Origin: Erysipelotrichaceae bacterium
Lineage (GTDB): Bacteria > Bacillota_I > Bacilli_A > Erysipelotrichales > Erysipelotrichaceae
NCBI GenBank assembly: GCA_024684175.1
Contig: JAIKXJ010000016.1
Span: 1 to 58,933 of the forward strand
DNA: 58,933 nt
Direction: 5' to 3'
Shown here: one piece after another, positions 45,271 through 53,249 of the stretch
Layout of the letters: every line of letters begins with the position of its first letter
How positions within the stretch are numbered: position 1 is the stretch's first letter
Notes under the pieces: model-generated
Database searches by the model: none
The model's input: the letters and a program-made list of their open reading frames with translations, nothing else
Told to the model about the DNA's origin: nothing
Program-made: the position numbers and the translations under genes

Positions 45271-46574
45271 ACGGATTGCCCTCCCATCACTTTGTTCATC
45301 GGCAGGATGATCCTCGCCTCCGCATCCTTTTCACGGATGTCGATCTCGTACGTCCCTTCACAGAAATACTTGAGTCTCGACTTGATGTTTTCCGTGGCAA
45401 TACTGCGGTGCTTCTTCTGACCTTCCGTAACCGAACGTTTGCCTTCAAAATTGTTCCAGACCCGGATCACGATCTGATCGTTCATCCGGCGGGTGCTCAA
45501 TACGACTCTTCCTTTCTCTTCCTTGCAGGTCAGGGCACCGTAGTTGATCGCATTCTCCACCACCGGCTGCAGCGTCAGCGTCGGGATCAGAAACTCCTTG
45601 ACCTCCAGGTCATATTCCATATCGAAATCCCGGTCGGGATCCAGTTTCTCCAGACGGACATATTCCTTGATGAAACCCATCTCCTTTTCAAACGGGATCA
45701 TTTCATTGATGGTCAGGTCTTCCATGTTGTGACGCAGGTAGACGGCAAAATCGCCGATACTGTCGGCCGCCATCTGCGGATCGGTATAACAGAGGTCCTG
45801 TATCGACATCAGCGAATTGAATATGAAATGCGGCGAGATCTGCCCCAGCAGCAAAGACGCCTTGATGTTCTCGTTCTCGACGACCGCCTTGACATTGCGC
45901 TCCGTCTGATCGAGAGCCATCATCATGAACATGAACATGCCCGCCAGGACCGTCGAAGCTACCAGGAAATCCACACCGTAGACGAAAGCCTGGATGATGA
46001 TGCCGATGAACGGCGAGATCAGATACGCCCAGAAACCGACGATCTGTTTCTTGGACAGGGAACCGGTGTTGTCCAGGACCATCTTCATGTCCATCAGCAG
46101 CATGATCCCCGCCCACAGGAACGACAGCGGAAACATCGTGTTGCGGTGGTAGACATTGAATTCGTCGATCCGGTAATACAGGCCGGTAAACTGCGACACC
46201 AGCAGGATGAGGACGTGGATGCCCATCAGGATGTTGAAGACGTGCTTATATCTTTTGATCGATCCCTCATCTTCCAGCGTGATGTCCGCCATATAGTTGG
46301 ACACCCAATATGCCAGCAAGGCCGAACACAAGAATTCTCCGAAATTGGAAATGTAGACGACGCTTCGGGAAAAAGAACCCGGCACGCCGCGGAACAGCAG
46401 AGCCGTCAGATTGGAAAGGATGTACAGCAGGTGCACGGCAAAAAGGATGATGAAATACCTCTTCACCAGATGATTGATCCGCGACGCGATGATCGATGCC
46501 AGAAGTCCTACGACACTGATCGCGACTCCGAAGCAGTCGATCGCGATATTCAGCATGAACTGTATGCCTGTCAT
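45267..46574 (-). CDS. Membrane sensor histidine kinase (LytS/YehU-like)
   Basis: 435 residues. Seven or so membrane helices occupy residues 1-215; then the His_kinase block QISPHFIFNSLMSI with His249, and a HATPase domain with the N-box VVENAINYG. The class pairs with response regulators that bind DNA through LytTR or SARP outputs. No extracellular sensor domain, so the signal is probably sensed in the membrane. TATAAT at about 46590-46596 leaves only a short leader, and no clear Shine-Dalgarno is seen. Confidence 0.93.
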   Translation of the reverse strand: MTGIQFMLNIAIDCFGVAISVVGLLASIIASRINHLVKRYFIILFAVHLLYILSNLTALLFRGVPGSFSRSVVYISNFGEFLCSALLAYWVSNYMADITLEDEGSIKRYKHVFNILMGIHVLILLVSQFTGLYYRIDEFNVYHRNTMFPLSFLWAGIMLLMDMKMVLDNTGSLSKKQIVGFWAYLISPFIGIIIQAFVYGVDFLVASTVLAGMFMFMMMALDQTERNVKAVVENENIKASLLLGQISPHFIFNSLMSIQDLCYTDPQMAADSIGDFAVYLRHNMEDLTINEMIPFEKEMGFIKEYVRLEKLDPDRDFDMEYDLEVKEFLIPTLTLQPVVENAINYGALTCKEEKGRVVLSTRRMNDQIVIRVWNNFEGKRSVTEGQKKHRSIATENIKSRLKYFCEGTYEIDIREKDAEARIILPMNKVMGGQSV

Positions 46575-46627
46575 ATCTTATTACTTTTATTATAATAAGA
46601 ATTTCCTGCGAACGATTCCCGCACAAA

Positions 46628-46656
46628 GAAAAACGATCCGCTAACGGATCGTTTTT
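46628..46656 (-). terminator. Terminator after the RsbW-like gene
   Basis: AAACGATCCG-ctaa-CGGATCGTTTTT; the RsbW-like stop codon (46641-46643) lies in the loop. It separates the STAS/kinase pair from the sensor kinase operon, though it may leak. Confidence 0.8.
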
Positions 46657-47096
46657 GTCATTGTCAGAATGTTGTAACCTTGTTTCCTCTCATAGGAACA
46701 GGAATCCGTGGACTTCTTGATCATGAAGATGCCCAGTCCGCCGATCTTGCGGTCCTGCGCGCTGGCGGTGATATCCGGATCTTCATTGGTCAGCGGATCG
46801 AATTCCATGCCGTGATCTCTTAAAGTGACCGTTACCCGATCGCCGTCGAACGATAAGCCGACCCAAGCCTTGCCTTTCGGCATATTTTCGTAGGCGTAAT
46901 GCGCCACATTGACAAAAGCCTCCTCCAGAGCCAGAGACAGTGCCATGACCTGTTTGGGACCGGCATCGTGTTTCTCCAGTTCTTCTTCCAGAAACGCCAG
47001 GATGGCAGGAAGCTCCTTGTCGTCAGCTTCAAACTCTCTTTCGATAAAACAGGCTTTTGTTGGATCGGTACCGATATTTTCCATTGCCTGTGTCAT
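46641..47096 (-). CDS. RsbW-like serine kinase / anti-sigma factor ATPase
   Basis: 151 residues of the GHKL type. N-box LEEAFVNVAHYAY, G1 LRDHGMEFDP, G2 GGLGIFMIKKSTD. RsbW/SpoIIAB relatives phosphorylate a STAS antagonist on serine and otherwise bind a sigma factor or other partner. Here the STAS gene lies three bases upstream, and a second STAS domain occurs in the HAD fusion, but no sigma factor gene is in the window. Confidence 0.92.
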   Translation of the reverse strand: MTQAMENIGTDPTKACFIEREFEADDKELPAILAFLEEELEKHDAGPKQVMALSLALEEAFVNVAHYAYENMPKGKAWVGLSFDGDRVTVTLRDHGMEFDPLTNEDPDITASAQDRKIGGLGIFMIKKSTDSCSYERKQGYNILTMTKTIR

Positions 47097-47099
47097 AGA

Positions 47100-47402
47100 T
47101 CAGTCGTTTTCGATCGTCAGGATCTGTGTGAAACCGGTCATGCTCAGGACTTCCATGATCTCCTCATTGACATGACGAAGGATCATCTCTCCTTTGCCTG
47201 CCATCGACTTCTGCGCATTCAAAAAGACACGCAGGCCGGCGGAAGAGACATACTCAAGAGCCTTGAGATCCAGCACGAGTTTTCCGATATCGGCCGGAAC
47301 TTCCTTCAAAGCTTCTTCCAGCTGTGGTGAAGTCAGGGTGTCCAGACGTCCCGTCAGTTCGATCGTACAGGTTTTATCATTCAAGATCTTATTGATTTCC
47401 AT
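47100..47402 (-). CDS. STAS-domain anti-sigma-factor antagonist (RsbV-like)
   Basis: 100 residues, a bare STAS domain. Switch motif YVSSAGLRVF with Ser54 in the phospho-acceptor position. Forms the partner of the adjacent RsbW-like kinase. Its sequence and that of the STAS half of the HAD fusion are close paralogues. Start at 47402 has AAGGAGG; a longer reading from 47468 was rejected. Confidence 0.94.
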   Translation of the reverse strand: MEINKILNDKTCTIELTGRLDTLTSPQLEEALKEVPADIGKLVLDLKALEYVSSAGLRVFLNAQKSMAGKGEMILRHVNEEIMEVLSMTGFTQILTIEND

Positions 47403-47492
47403 TGATTGATCCTCCTTACTGCATATGAGATCCATTGGATCCTCTTTTATTATAAAGTATTTTCTCATCTACGCAAAAACAGAACATCTTCG

Positions 47493-47521
47493 TTGACATT
47501 TCACCCAAATAAGAATACAAA
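47493..47521 (+). promoter_or_regulatory. Promoter giving a leaderless mRNA for the membrane protein at 47528
   Basis: Perfect -35 TTGACA (47493-47498), 17-base spacer, TACAAA (47516-47521), then six bases to the ATG. No Shine-Dalgarno is present. Confidence 0.65.
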
Positions 47522-47527
47522 AAGATT

Positions 47528-49006
47528 ATGGATATCCTCTTTCTCATTTATACGATCCTCAAGATGATCATCTATCCCCGCGACCTCGCCGCCGAGGTCA
47601 TCGTCATTTCCGCCGTCCTTCTCGGACTGGAATTTTACGGGATCTACCTGATCTTCCGAAAAGCCGGGAAAAAGCTCTGGAAAGCTTTTTTTCCTTTCTA
47701 TAATTTAACGGAGATCTACGGCCTGTGCTGGGATAAGAAATATTCCTATATCTATCTGTTCTTCGGGATCCTCTCCGCCGCCCTGTCTTTTCATGACGGC
47801 AGGCTCTTACAGGACCCCGTGCTGGGCATTCCCTCGATCTTATGTTTCGTGATCGCCTATTCCATCCATGCCTCCATGAAACTCAAACTGGCGAGAAGCT
47901 TCGGCGGCGACATCTACCTGATCTACGGACTGATCTTCATGGAAGCCGTCTTCTTCTTCGTCCTGGGACTCAACGAAAACAAATACATCGGACCCTGCTT
48001 CAGCAACAAGAAGATCTCTTTCAAAAAACCCAAACTCACGCTTTCCCAGAAAGCGAAACGCAGCTACATGATCTCTCTGTACCGGAAGAGGAGCTACATC
48101 GCCCTGTTCTCCGGAAGTTTGCTGGTCCTATTGAACCTGCGGGCGATCTCGAGAGGATTGCTGAATCAATACCTGATCAAAGCCAACGATCAGTCCTATT
48201 CCTTCTTAAACTACTTCACGGTCAACTCCGCGCTCTTGTCTTCCTTAGGCGCCGCCTTCATGATCCCCTATGCGATCGAAGGCATCCGCAAGAAACGCTT
48301 CGTCTTACCCAAATGGGTCACCCTGTTCCAGTATGCCGGAGCCTCCTGCACGAGCGTGACGATGTCCTTTGCCTTTACCTTCATCTACCTGTCCTCCGGA
48401 GCCGAAACGGCCTTCGGCGGACCGAACTTCTGGATGCATGTGATCTGTCCGATCCTGTCCCTTGCCCTGTTCTTCTCCGTCGAGATCGACCGGACGCTCA
48501 GCGTCAGGGACTCGCTGATCGCCATGTCGCCCTTCTTCCTGTATGCGGTCTTCTACATGATCAATGCGATCTTCATCGGACCGGAAAACGGCGGCTGGAG
48601 CGACTTCTACAAATTCACGGAATGGATCCCGGCGACCTTCTCCTTGCCGATGGTCTTCATCTTCTCCTTCTTCATCGCCTCGGCGATCCGGCTGATCTAC
48701 AACCGCCTGTCGAAGAAACGTACCGAACACTTCATCAACTCCCTGGGACCTGACATCTCCGAGATCGAGATCAACATCGAGATCTACGGCTTAGGCAGAT
48801 ACAACGGCCAGCGGACGGACCTGATGGACATGACCATCCCCTTCGACATCTTCATAATGCTGAACGAGAAATACGGCGTCGACATCGACAACCTCTCCGT
48901 CATCTACAATAAAGGCGTGATCGACGGCCTGAAAGAACGCAAGGACTATAAAAACCCGCATCTGCAAGCACTCTCCGATCTGATCGGCTACCCGGTCAAA
49001 CAATAA
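47528..49006 (+). CDS. Polytopic membrane protein, two joined regions, unknown
   Basis: 492 residues with about nine to ten hydrophobic helices. Residues 1-155 resemble the small DUF5684-type membrane domain (GIYLIFRKAGKKLWKAFFPFYN). Residues 190-390 look like a Pr6Pr/DUF1600-type six-helix domain (FLNYFTVNSALLSSLGA, HVICPILSLALFF). A soluble tail of about 100 residues ends the protein. Reported as similarity by pattern, not proven. Divergent from the STAS operon, sharing a short regulatory region. Confidence 0.7.
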   Translation: MDILFLIYTILKMIIYPRDLAAEVIVISAVLLGLEFYGIYLIFRKAGKKLWKAFFPFYNLTEIYGLCWDKKYSYIYLFFGILSAALSFHDGRLLQDPVLGIPSILCFVIAYSIHASMKLKLARSFGGDIYLIYGLIFMEAVFFFVLGLNENKYIGPCFSNKKISFKKPKLTLSQKAKRSYMISLYRKRSYIALFSGSLLVLLNLRAISRGLLNQYLIKANDQSYSFLNYFTVNSALLSSLGAAFMIPYAIEGIRKKRFVLPKWVTLFQYAGASCTSVTMSFAFTFIYLSSGAETAFGGPNFWMHVICPILSLALFFSVEIDRTLSVRDSLIAMSPFFLYAVFYMINAIFIGPENGGWSDFYKFTEWIPATFSLPMVFIFSFFIASAIRLIYNRLSKKRTEHFINSLGPDISEIEINIEIYGLGRYNGQRTDLMDMTIPFDIFIMLNEKYGVDIDNLSVIYNKGVIDGLKERKDYKNPHLQALSDLIGYPVKQ

Positions 49007-49014
49007 AAAACATA

Positions 49015-49038
49015 AGCGATGCCTTGGCATCGCTTTTT
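49015..49038. terminator. Bidirectional terminator
   Basis: AGCGATGCC-tt-GGCATCGCT followed by TTTT, between the membrane protein and the GrpB-HD gene. Confidence 0.85.
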
Positions 49039-50150
49039 CATTCCTTGAGATTTCCCTTCTTTATATGTTCCTGCAGGATCCGGTCGGTGACTTCAAAGAG
49101 CTTCTTTGATCCCAGCGCGGTCTTCTTCTGCCGTCCGTAGACGGTCGCCGCATTTACATCGTGATCCTTCCAGTCGCCGCCTTCATTGGCATTGTTCAGG
49201 ATCAGCGGCTGCAGATTGTCCATCGCATGAGCGAACCTCGATTCCGCGCTCTCATAGTCTTCGAATTCATCGAATAAAGAAACGAGCTCCTTCTTCTGAT
49301 CCTCCGGCAGCAGAGAAAAGATCCGCTCCTTCGCCTTCTCTTCCCGTTCCTTCTGTGTCTTGAGGCCCTCCGCATCATAGGCGTAAGTATCCCCGGCATC
49401 GATCTCCACGATGTCATGGATCAGACACATCAGCATCACCCTGCCGATATCCACTTCCTCATTGGCATATTCTCTCAAGAGATACGCCATGATCGCCATA
49501 TGCCAGGCATGTTCGGCATCGTTCTCCGCTCTGCCGTGGCCGGACAAGTGGGTCTGGCGGAAGATGTTCTTCTCCTTGTCGATCTCCAAGGCAAACGCCA
49601 GCTGCTTTTTGATCCGTTCGTCCATCTCTTTTTCCTTCGCTTTCTTCAAGATCTCCTTAATGAAATCTTCCTTGCCTTTGGTATAAGAAGCCCTGTCCTC
49701 ACCGAATTTCTCACAAAGCTCTTCCTTGAGCTTTTCATAACGCCGCGCATCTTCCTCATCTTTGCGCAGATGATCGCGGAACCGGAGGTAATCCTTCCAT
49801 TTCTTCGAAGCACAGCCCACGACGTGGATGTGATGGCTTCGGGTATCTTTTTGAAGATCGCCCATCACCAGCAAGAGTTCCTCATCGGAAACGCTTCGTA
49901 AATAAATGCCCCTTCTTTCGAGCTCTTCCTTCTTGTCCGAAACATCATCAAGATCTTTTACGGCAACGGCCAGGTCGATGATCGGCTTGGCCTTGATCGA
50001 AGGCACCGCCGTCGAACCTACATGTTCGACTGCACAGATCTCATCCTTCAGGACCTCACGCAAAAGACCCATGGCCTCTTCGGCACTTTTTTCCCAGATG
50101 CTTTGATGTTCCTCCAGGACGACTGTCCCGCGTTTCAGACCGACCGTCAT
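49038..50150 (-). CDS. GrpB-family domain fused to HD-domain phosphohydrolase
   Basis: 370 residues. Residues 15-170 are a GrpB-type nucleotidyltransferase-fold domain (VEHVGSTAVPSIKAKPIIDL, HHIHVV). Residues 178-365 are an HD domain of the YfbR/HDDC2 kind with His214 (AEHAWHMA) and His245-Asp246 (LIHDIVEIDAGD), expected to cleave deoxynucleoside monophosphates. Each part is well known alone; the joined form suggests linked nucleotide transfer and hydrolysis. First base directly follows the stop of the preceding gene. Confidence 0.88.
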   Translation of the reverse strand: MTVGLKRGTVVLEEHQSIWEKSAEEAMGLLREVLKDEICAVEHVGSTAVPSIKAKPIIDLAVAVKDLDDVSDKKEELERRGIYLRSVSDEELLLVMGDLQKDTRSHHIHVVGCASKKWKDYLRFRDHLRKDEEDARRYEKLKEELCEKFGEDRASYTKGKEDFIKEILKKAKEKEMDERIKKQLAFALEIDKEKNIFRQTHLSGHGRAENDAEHAWHMAIMAYLLREYANEEVDIGRVMLMCLIHDIVEIDAGDTYAYDAEGLKTQKEREEKAKERIFSLLPEDQKKELVSLFDEFEDYESAESRFAHAMDNLQPLILNNANEGGDWKDHDVNAATVYGRQKKTALGSKKLFEVTDRILQEHIKKGNLKE

Positions 50151-50657
50151 CTAGTTCCTCTTCTTCTTGTCGATATGGACGGTCTCGCTTTTCGAAGCAT
50201 CGAAATAACGGTAGTCTGCCCGGCCGCCGTTGATCTCCAGCTTGTCTTTCAGCTCTTTGGCCATAAAGACATAGCGGAAGACCTCGTCGATGCTCCTGCC
50301 TTGGATGTCTTTGGCTTTCATGAAACCGCCGGCCATACACTTGGGGAAGTCATCGGTATTGTAGAAGAGCGACACCGAACATTTGCGGCTGCTCAAAATG
50401 TCGGAGATCTCCTTCAGCATCGCATAGATGTCCTCCTCATATTCCGGGATGAACGTCTCATAATTCCCGCCGAAATACAAGGAATATCGTGTCCCGTCAT
50501 ATTCGATGAACAAAGAATCCTCCTGATTCCCCGTCGCATTGACCACTTCCAAAGCATAGCCATCCGGACCCAGATACGCAAATTCCTTTTCCTCATATCG
50601 GTGGATCACATATCTTCTCTCAGCGATCTCTTCCAGTATTCTTTCATAGATATCCAT
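50151..50657 (-). CDS. Hypothetical cytoplasmic protein
   Basis: 168 residues, acidic overall with a basic end. No recognised family. Contains a long mixed strand/helix fold with YSLYFGGNYETFIPEYEED and no signal peptide or membrane helix. It shares its ATG with the stop of the TfoX-like gene (TAATG) and ends one base before the GrpB-HD start, so these genes are tightly coupled. Confidence 0.65.
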   Translation of the reverse strand: MDIYERILEEIAERRYVIHRYEEKEFAYLGPDGYALEVVNATGNQEDSLFIEYDGTRYSLYFGGNYETFIPEYEEDIYAMLKEISDILSSRKCSVSLFYNTDDFPKCMAGGFMKAKDIQGRSIDEVFRYVFMAKELKDKLEINGGRADYRYFDASKSETVHIDKKKRN

Positions 50658-50980
50658 TATCGAACCTCTCTTCGTTTCTTCTTTTCAGGCAGTTCTTCAT
50701 ACACCGCATCGAAAAGCTCCTTCAGAAACTCCCTGTCCTCGACCTCGCTCACCGCCAGCATCCCCTTGGCCCCTTTATAAGGCGGGACGGACTCCGCATC
50801 CGGCATGAGCCTTAAGGCAGACGGCGTCGGCTTGATCAGGAAACGGTCGTCGTAGATCCCGCCGATCACTTTGCCTCTATAGTAAAGGATATACTCTTTC
50901 ATCATCGGACGGTACGTCACATCTTCAAGCAACGACAGCCGTTCAAGGATGAAATCAAGAAACGCTTTATCCGATGCCAT
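50657..50980 (-). CDS. TfoX/Sxy N-terminal domain protein
   Basis: 107 residues matching the TfoX N-terminal domain (VTYRPMMKEYILYYRGKVIGGIYDDRFLIKPT). In Gram-positive bacteria such small proteins have no proven link to competence. Start at the second ATG (50980) because AAGGAGG is six bases upstream; an earlier ATG directly abuts it. Overlaps the hydrolase gene upstream by 14 bases. Confidence 0.85.
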   Translation of the reverse strand: MASDKAFLDFILERLSLLEDVTYRPMMKEYILYYRGKVIGGIYDDRFLIKPTPSALRLMPDAESVPPYKGAKGMLAVSEVEDREFLKELFDAVYEELPEKKKRREVR

Positions 50981-51575
50981 AGCCATCCTCCTTGATCCAT
51001 GCATCCAGGAACGCCATCTGTTCTTTCGTATGGAACCAATGTTCCCCGCCCTCCATGACGCTCAGCTTCGCGTGAAACTTCTTCGCAAACTCTTCGATAC
51101 TCTCTCTCGATGTCAGATGATCTTCGCTGCCGTAGAGGATCTTCGTTTCGACATTCCAAACGATCGGGTGATCCCTGACATACGTCAGATATTCCCAGGA
51201 CAAGTCTTCCCCGAATTCCGTAGGGATCCTCCCTTGTTCCTTAAGCATGGACTCACTGACACCGGCCATGGCCATCATGTCACAGATCAGCTTTTCCATA
51301 TCGACGACCGGCGAGATGAAATACGCTTTGGAGATGCCCTCTTCGATCTGCGCATGCATCGAAAAATACGCGCCGATACTGTTGGCGATCAGGATCAGAT
51401 CATCATAATCAGATCTCAGTTTTTTCACAGCTTTACGGATCTCTTCACTGGCAGACCAGGGCGTATCGCCCTGATATTCGATGCCGATGACCTCACACGA
51501 AGGGAACAGAGACCGGTAATGATCCGCTTCCCTGCCGTTTCCACCCTTCCCGTGGATATAAATGACAGCGTCCAT
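50967..51575 (-). CDS. Alpha/beta hydrolase
   Basis: 202 residues. Oxyanion-loop HGKGGNG, nucleophile Ser66 in ANSIGAY and terminal His in GGEHWFH; the usual acid is in GSEDHLT. Small esterase/lipase type. Start at 51575 has AGGAAGAAG. A longer reading from 51683 overlaps the next gene and was rejected. Followed by TfoX-like with a 14-base overlap. Confidence 0.85.
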   Translation of the reverse strand: MDAVIYIHGKGGNGREADHYRSLFPSCEVIGIEYQGDTPWSASEEIRKAVKKLRSDYDDLILIANSIGAYFSMHAQIEEGISKAYFISPVVDMEKLICDMMAMAGVSESMLKEQGRIPTEFGEDLSWEYLTYVRDHPIVWNVETKILYGSEDHLTSRESIEEFAKKFHAKLSVMEGGEHWFHTKEQMAFLDAWIKEDGYGIG

Positions 51576-51589
51576 ATCTTCTTCTTCCT

Positions 51590-52330
51590 TTACTTTATCA
51601 TCCGCAAAAGATCGTTCACATACAAATCCGGATGAACGATGGAGTATTCTCCGTGATGCAGTCCTTCCCTGATCTCCAGACAACTCTTGGGAAAGACCTC
51701 CTGCAGCAGCTTTGCCGAACCGATCATCTTTTTCTGTTCTTTGCTTCCGACGACGATCCGCAGATCAGCTGACGTCTTCTGAACGCTCCGGCCGACCGCA
51801 TACGATGCACTTGCCTTTAAGAAAGCGATCATATCCTCTTTTTTGATCTTTGAAGTGTCCCGATAATACTCTTCGAACAGCTCTTCAGGGATACGCAGAT
51901 AAGCCGCCTGCAGTTTGGCGAACCACCTTTTTCTGATCAGCCCGTAGCTCATGGAGAAAGCCGGTCCGATCAAGGCATCCGTCAGCCGGTCGGGGATCAC
52001 CGACGCGCTTTCAATGATCGCATAGCGGCAGATGTCCCCTCGTCTTCTCAACATCTCGACCAGGATCTGGGCACCGAGCGAAAGCCCGCCGATGCATAAT
52101 ACATGGCCGCCGTATTCCTTATCGATGAAAGACAAAAGACGTACGGCATTCTCTTGAATGCTGACGAAAGCTTCATCGCTGTCCGCGTGTCCGTCAAGGA
52201 CCGGCAGCACTACATGAAAACGGTCCGCCAGCGCCAGCGCCTCCGCCTTATGATCCCACCAGGAAAGACCGCCTCCGTGCAGGAAGAGGATGACCTCTTT
52301 GTTTTCTTTTCCGAATTCGATGATCTTCAT
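51590..52330 (-). CDS. Alpha/beta hydrolase
   Basis: 246 residues. HGGGLSWW oxyanion loop, Ser84 in GGLSLGAQ, and a late His in GLHHGEYS. Resembles small esterases of the alpha/beta fold. Start at 52330 follows GGAGATACGG; a reading from 52480 was rejected. It overlaps the DUF3784-like gene by four bases. Confidence 0.85.
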   Translation of the reverse strand: MKIIEFGKENKEVILFLHGGGLSWWDHKAEALALADRFHVVLPVLDGHADSDEAFVSIQENAVRLLSFIDKEYGGHVLCIGGLSLGAQILVEMLRRRGDICRYAIIESASVIPDRLTDALIGPAFSMSYGLIRKRWFAKLQAAYLRIPEELFEEYYRDTSKIKKEDMIAFLKASASYAVGRSVQKTSADLRIVVGSKEQKKMIGSAKLLQEVFPKSCLEIREGLHHGEYSIVHPDLYVNDLLRMIK

Positions 52331-52650
52331 TTTCCGTATCTCCGCAGGATCTGCGTATAAACGACCGGAAGGACCAATGCACCGAGGATGCAGACGGCAG
52401 TCAAAAACAATCCGCCCGCTTTGCCGTTCACGACGCCAATGGCCGCGGCGATCCACATAAACAAAGAATAGACGAGCCACAAGATGCCGTTTGCCCTATT
52501 ATAGGCAGCGACATCACTGATCTTGTTTTCTTCCGTTTTCATTCCCGCAAAAAACCACATCGGACTCTTGCGTCTCCATGCATAGATACCGATCCCCGTG
52601 AACAGTGCACTGAGAGGGACCATGATCAGTAACCACGCGGTCTTCTCCAT
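52327..52650 (-). CDS. DUF3784-type small membrane protein
   Basis: 107 residues with three hydrophobic segments (about 5-25, 55-75, 80-97) and the family pattern PMWFFAGM...AAYNRANGILW. Function unknown. Co-oriented and overlapping the second hydrolase gene by four bases. Confidence 0.8.
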   Translation of the reverse strand: MEKTAWLLIMVPLSALFTGIGIYAWRRKSPMWFFAGMKTEENKISDVAAYNRANGILWLVYSLFMWIAAAIGVVNGKAGGLFLTAVCILGALVLPVVYTQILRRYGK

Positions 52651-52685
52651 AAGTATTACCTCCTGAAGATCCCGATCTGCAGATC

Positions 52686-53210
52686 TTATTCTTCTTTAAT
52701 AAAGCCTTCTTTGATCAGCCTTTCAAGAACGAGCGCTTCACGCTCAAACATTTCCGGATCATAGGGGCTTTCCTTCACGTTCCGGTTCTTTTTTATCGCA
52801 AGCACCGGATCGATGAATTCCAGATGATAATCTTCCTTTGCCTCATACTCATCCAGATCCTGAGAAGTCTTATCATCCCTGACCTCACAGAGATAATAGT
52901 AATTATCCTGGATGAAACATTCCGCGGGATCCATATCGCTTCTTTTGATCCGATGGACATATCCGTATTCCTTTACGCTCTCCGGGATGACGGTCAGTCC
53001 CGCTTCTTCTCTCGTCTCGCGGATCATCGCAGCGATCGGATCCTCTTTGTTTTCGATGCCGCCGCCCGGGAACTTGTAGTAATCGTATTTCCGGCTGTGG
53101 ATCATCGCGACTTTCCCGTCCCGGAGGATGATGCTTCGGGCGGAATCGCGCCGAAAACTGCGGGTACAATCCCCGTAATCCTTTTTATCCATCGCAAACA
53201 AGATCCTCAT
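52686..53210 (-). CDS. NUDIX hydrolase
   Basis: 174 residues. NUDIX box from Gly50 to Leu72 (GGIENKEDPIAAMIRETREE) matches the Gx5Ex7REUxEExGU pattern. Hydrolyses a nucleoside diphosphate linked to another moiety. The N-terminal third and the DxY tail are unspecific. One of two NUDIX genes side by side. Confidence 0.9.
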   Translation of the reverse strand: MRILFAMDKKDYGDCTRSFRRDSARSIILRDGKVAMIHSRKYDYYKFPGGGIENKEDPIAAMIRETREEAGLTVIPESVKEYGYVHRIKRSDMDPAECFIQDNYYYLCEVRDDKTSQDLDEYEAKEDYHLEFIDPVLAIKKNRNVKESPYDPEMFEREALVLERLIKEGFIKEE

Positions 53211-53249
53211 AAGTCATCTCTCCGTTCCAAAGACATTTCAGAACTTTGT

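Noticed and set aside
43659..46595. Very long plus-strand frames opposite the HAD fusion and sensor kinase
   Set aside because: Antisense shadows of clearly real genes with catalytic motifs on the minus strand.
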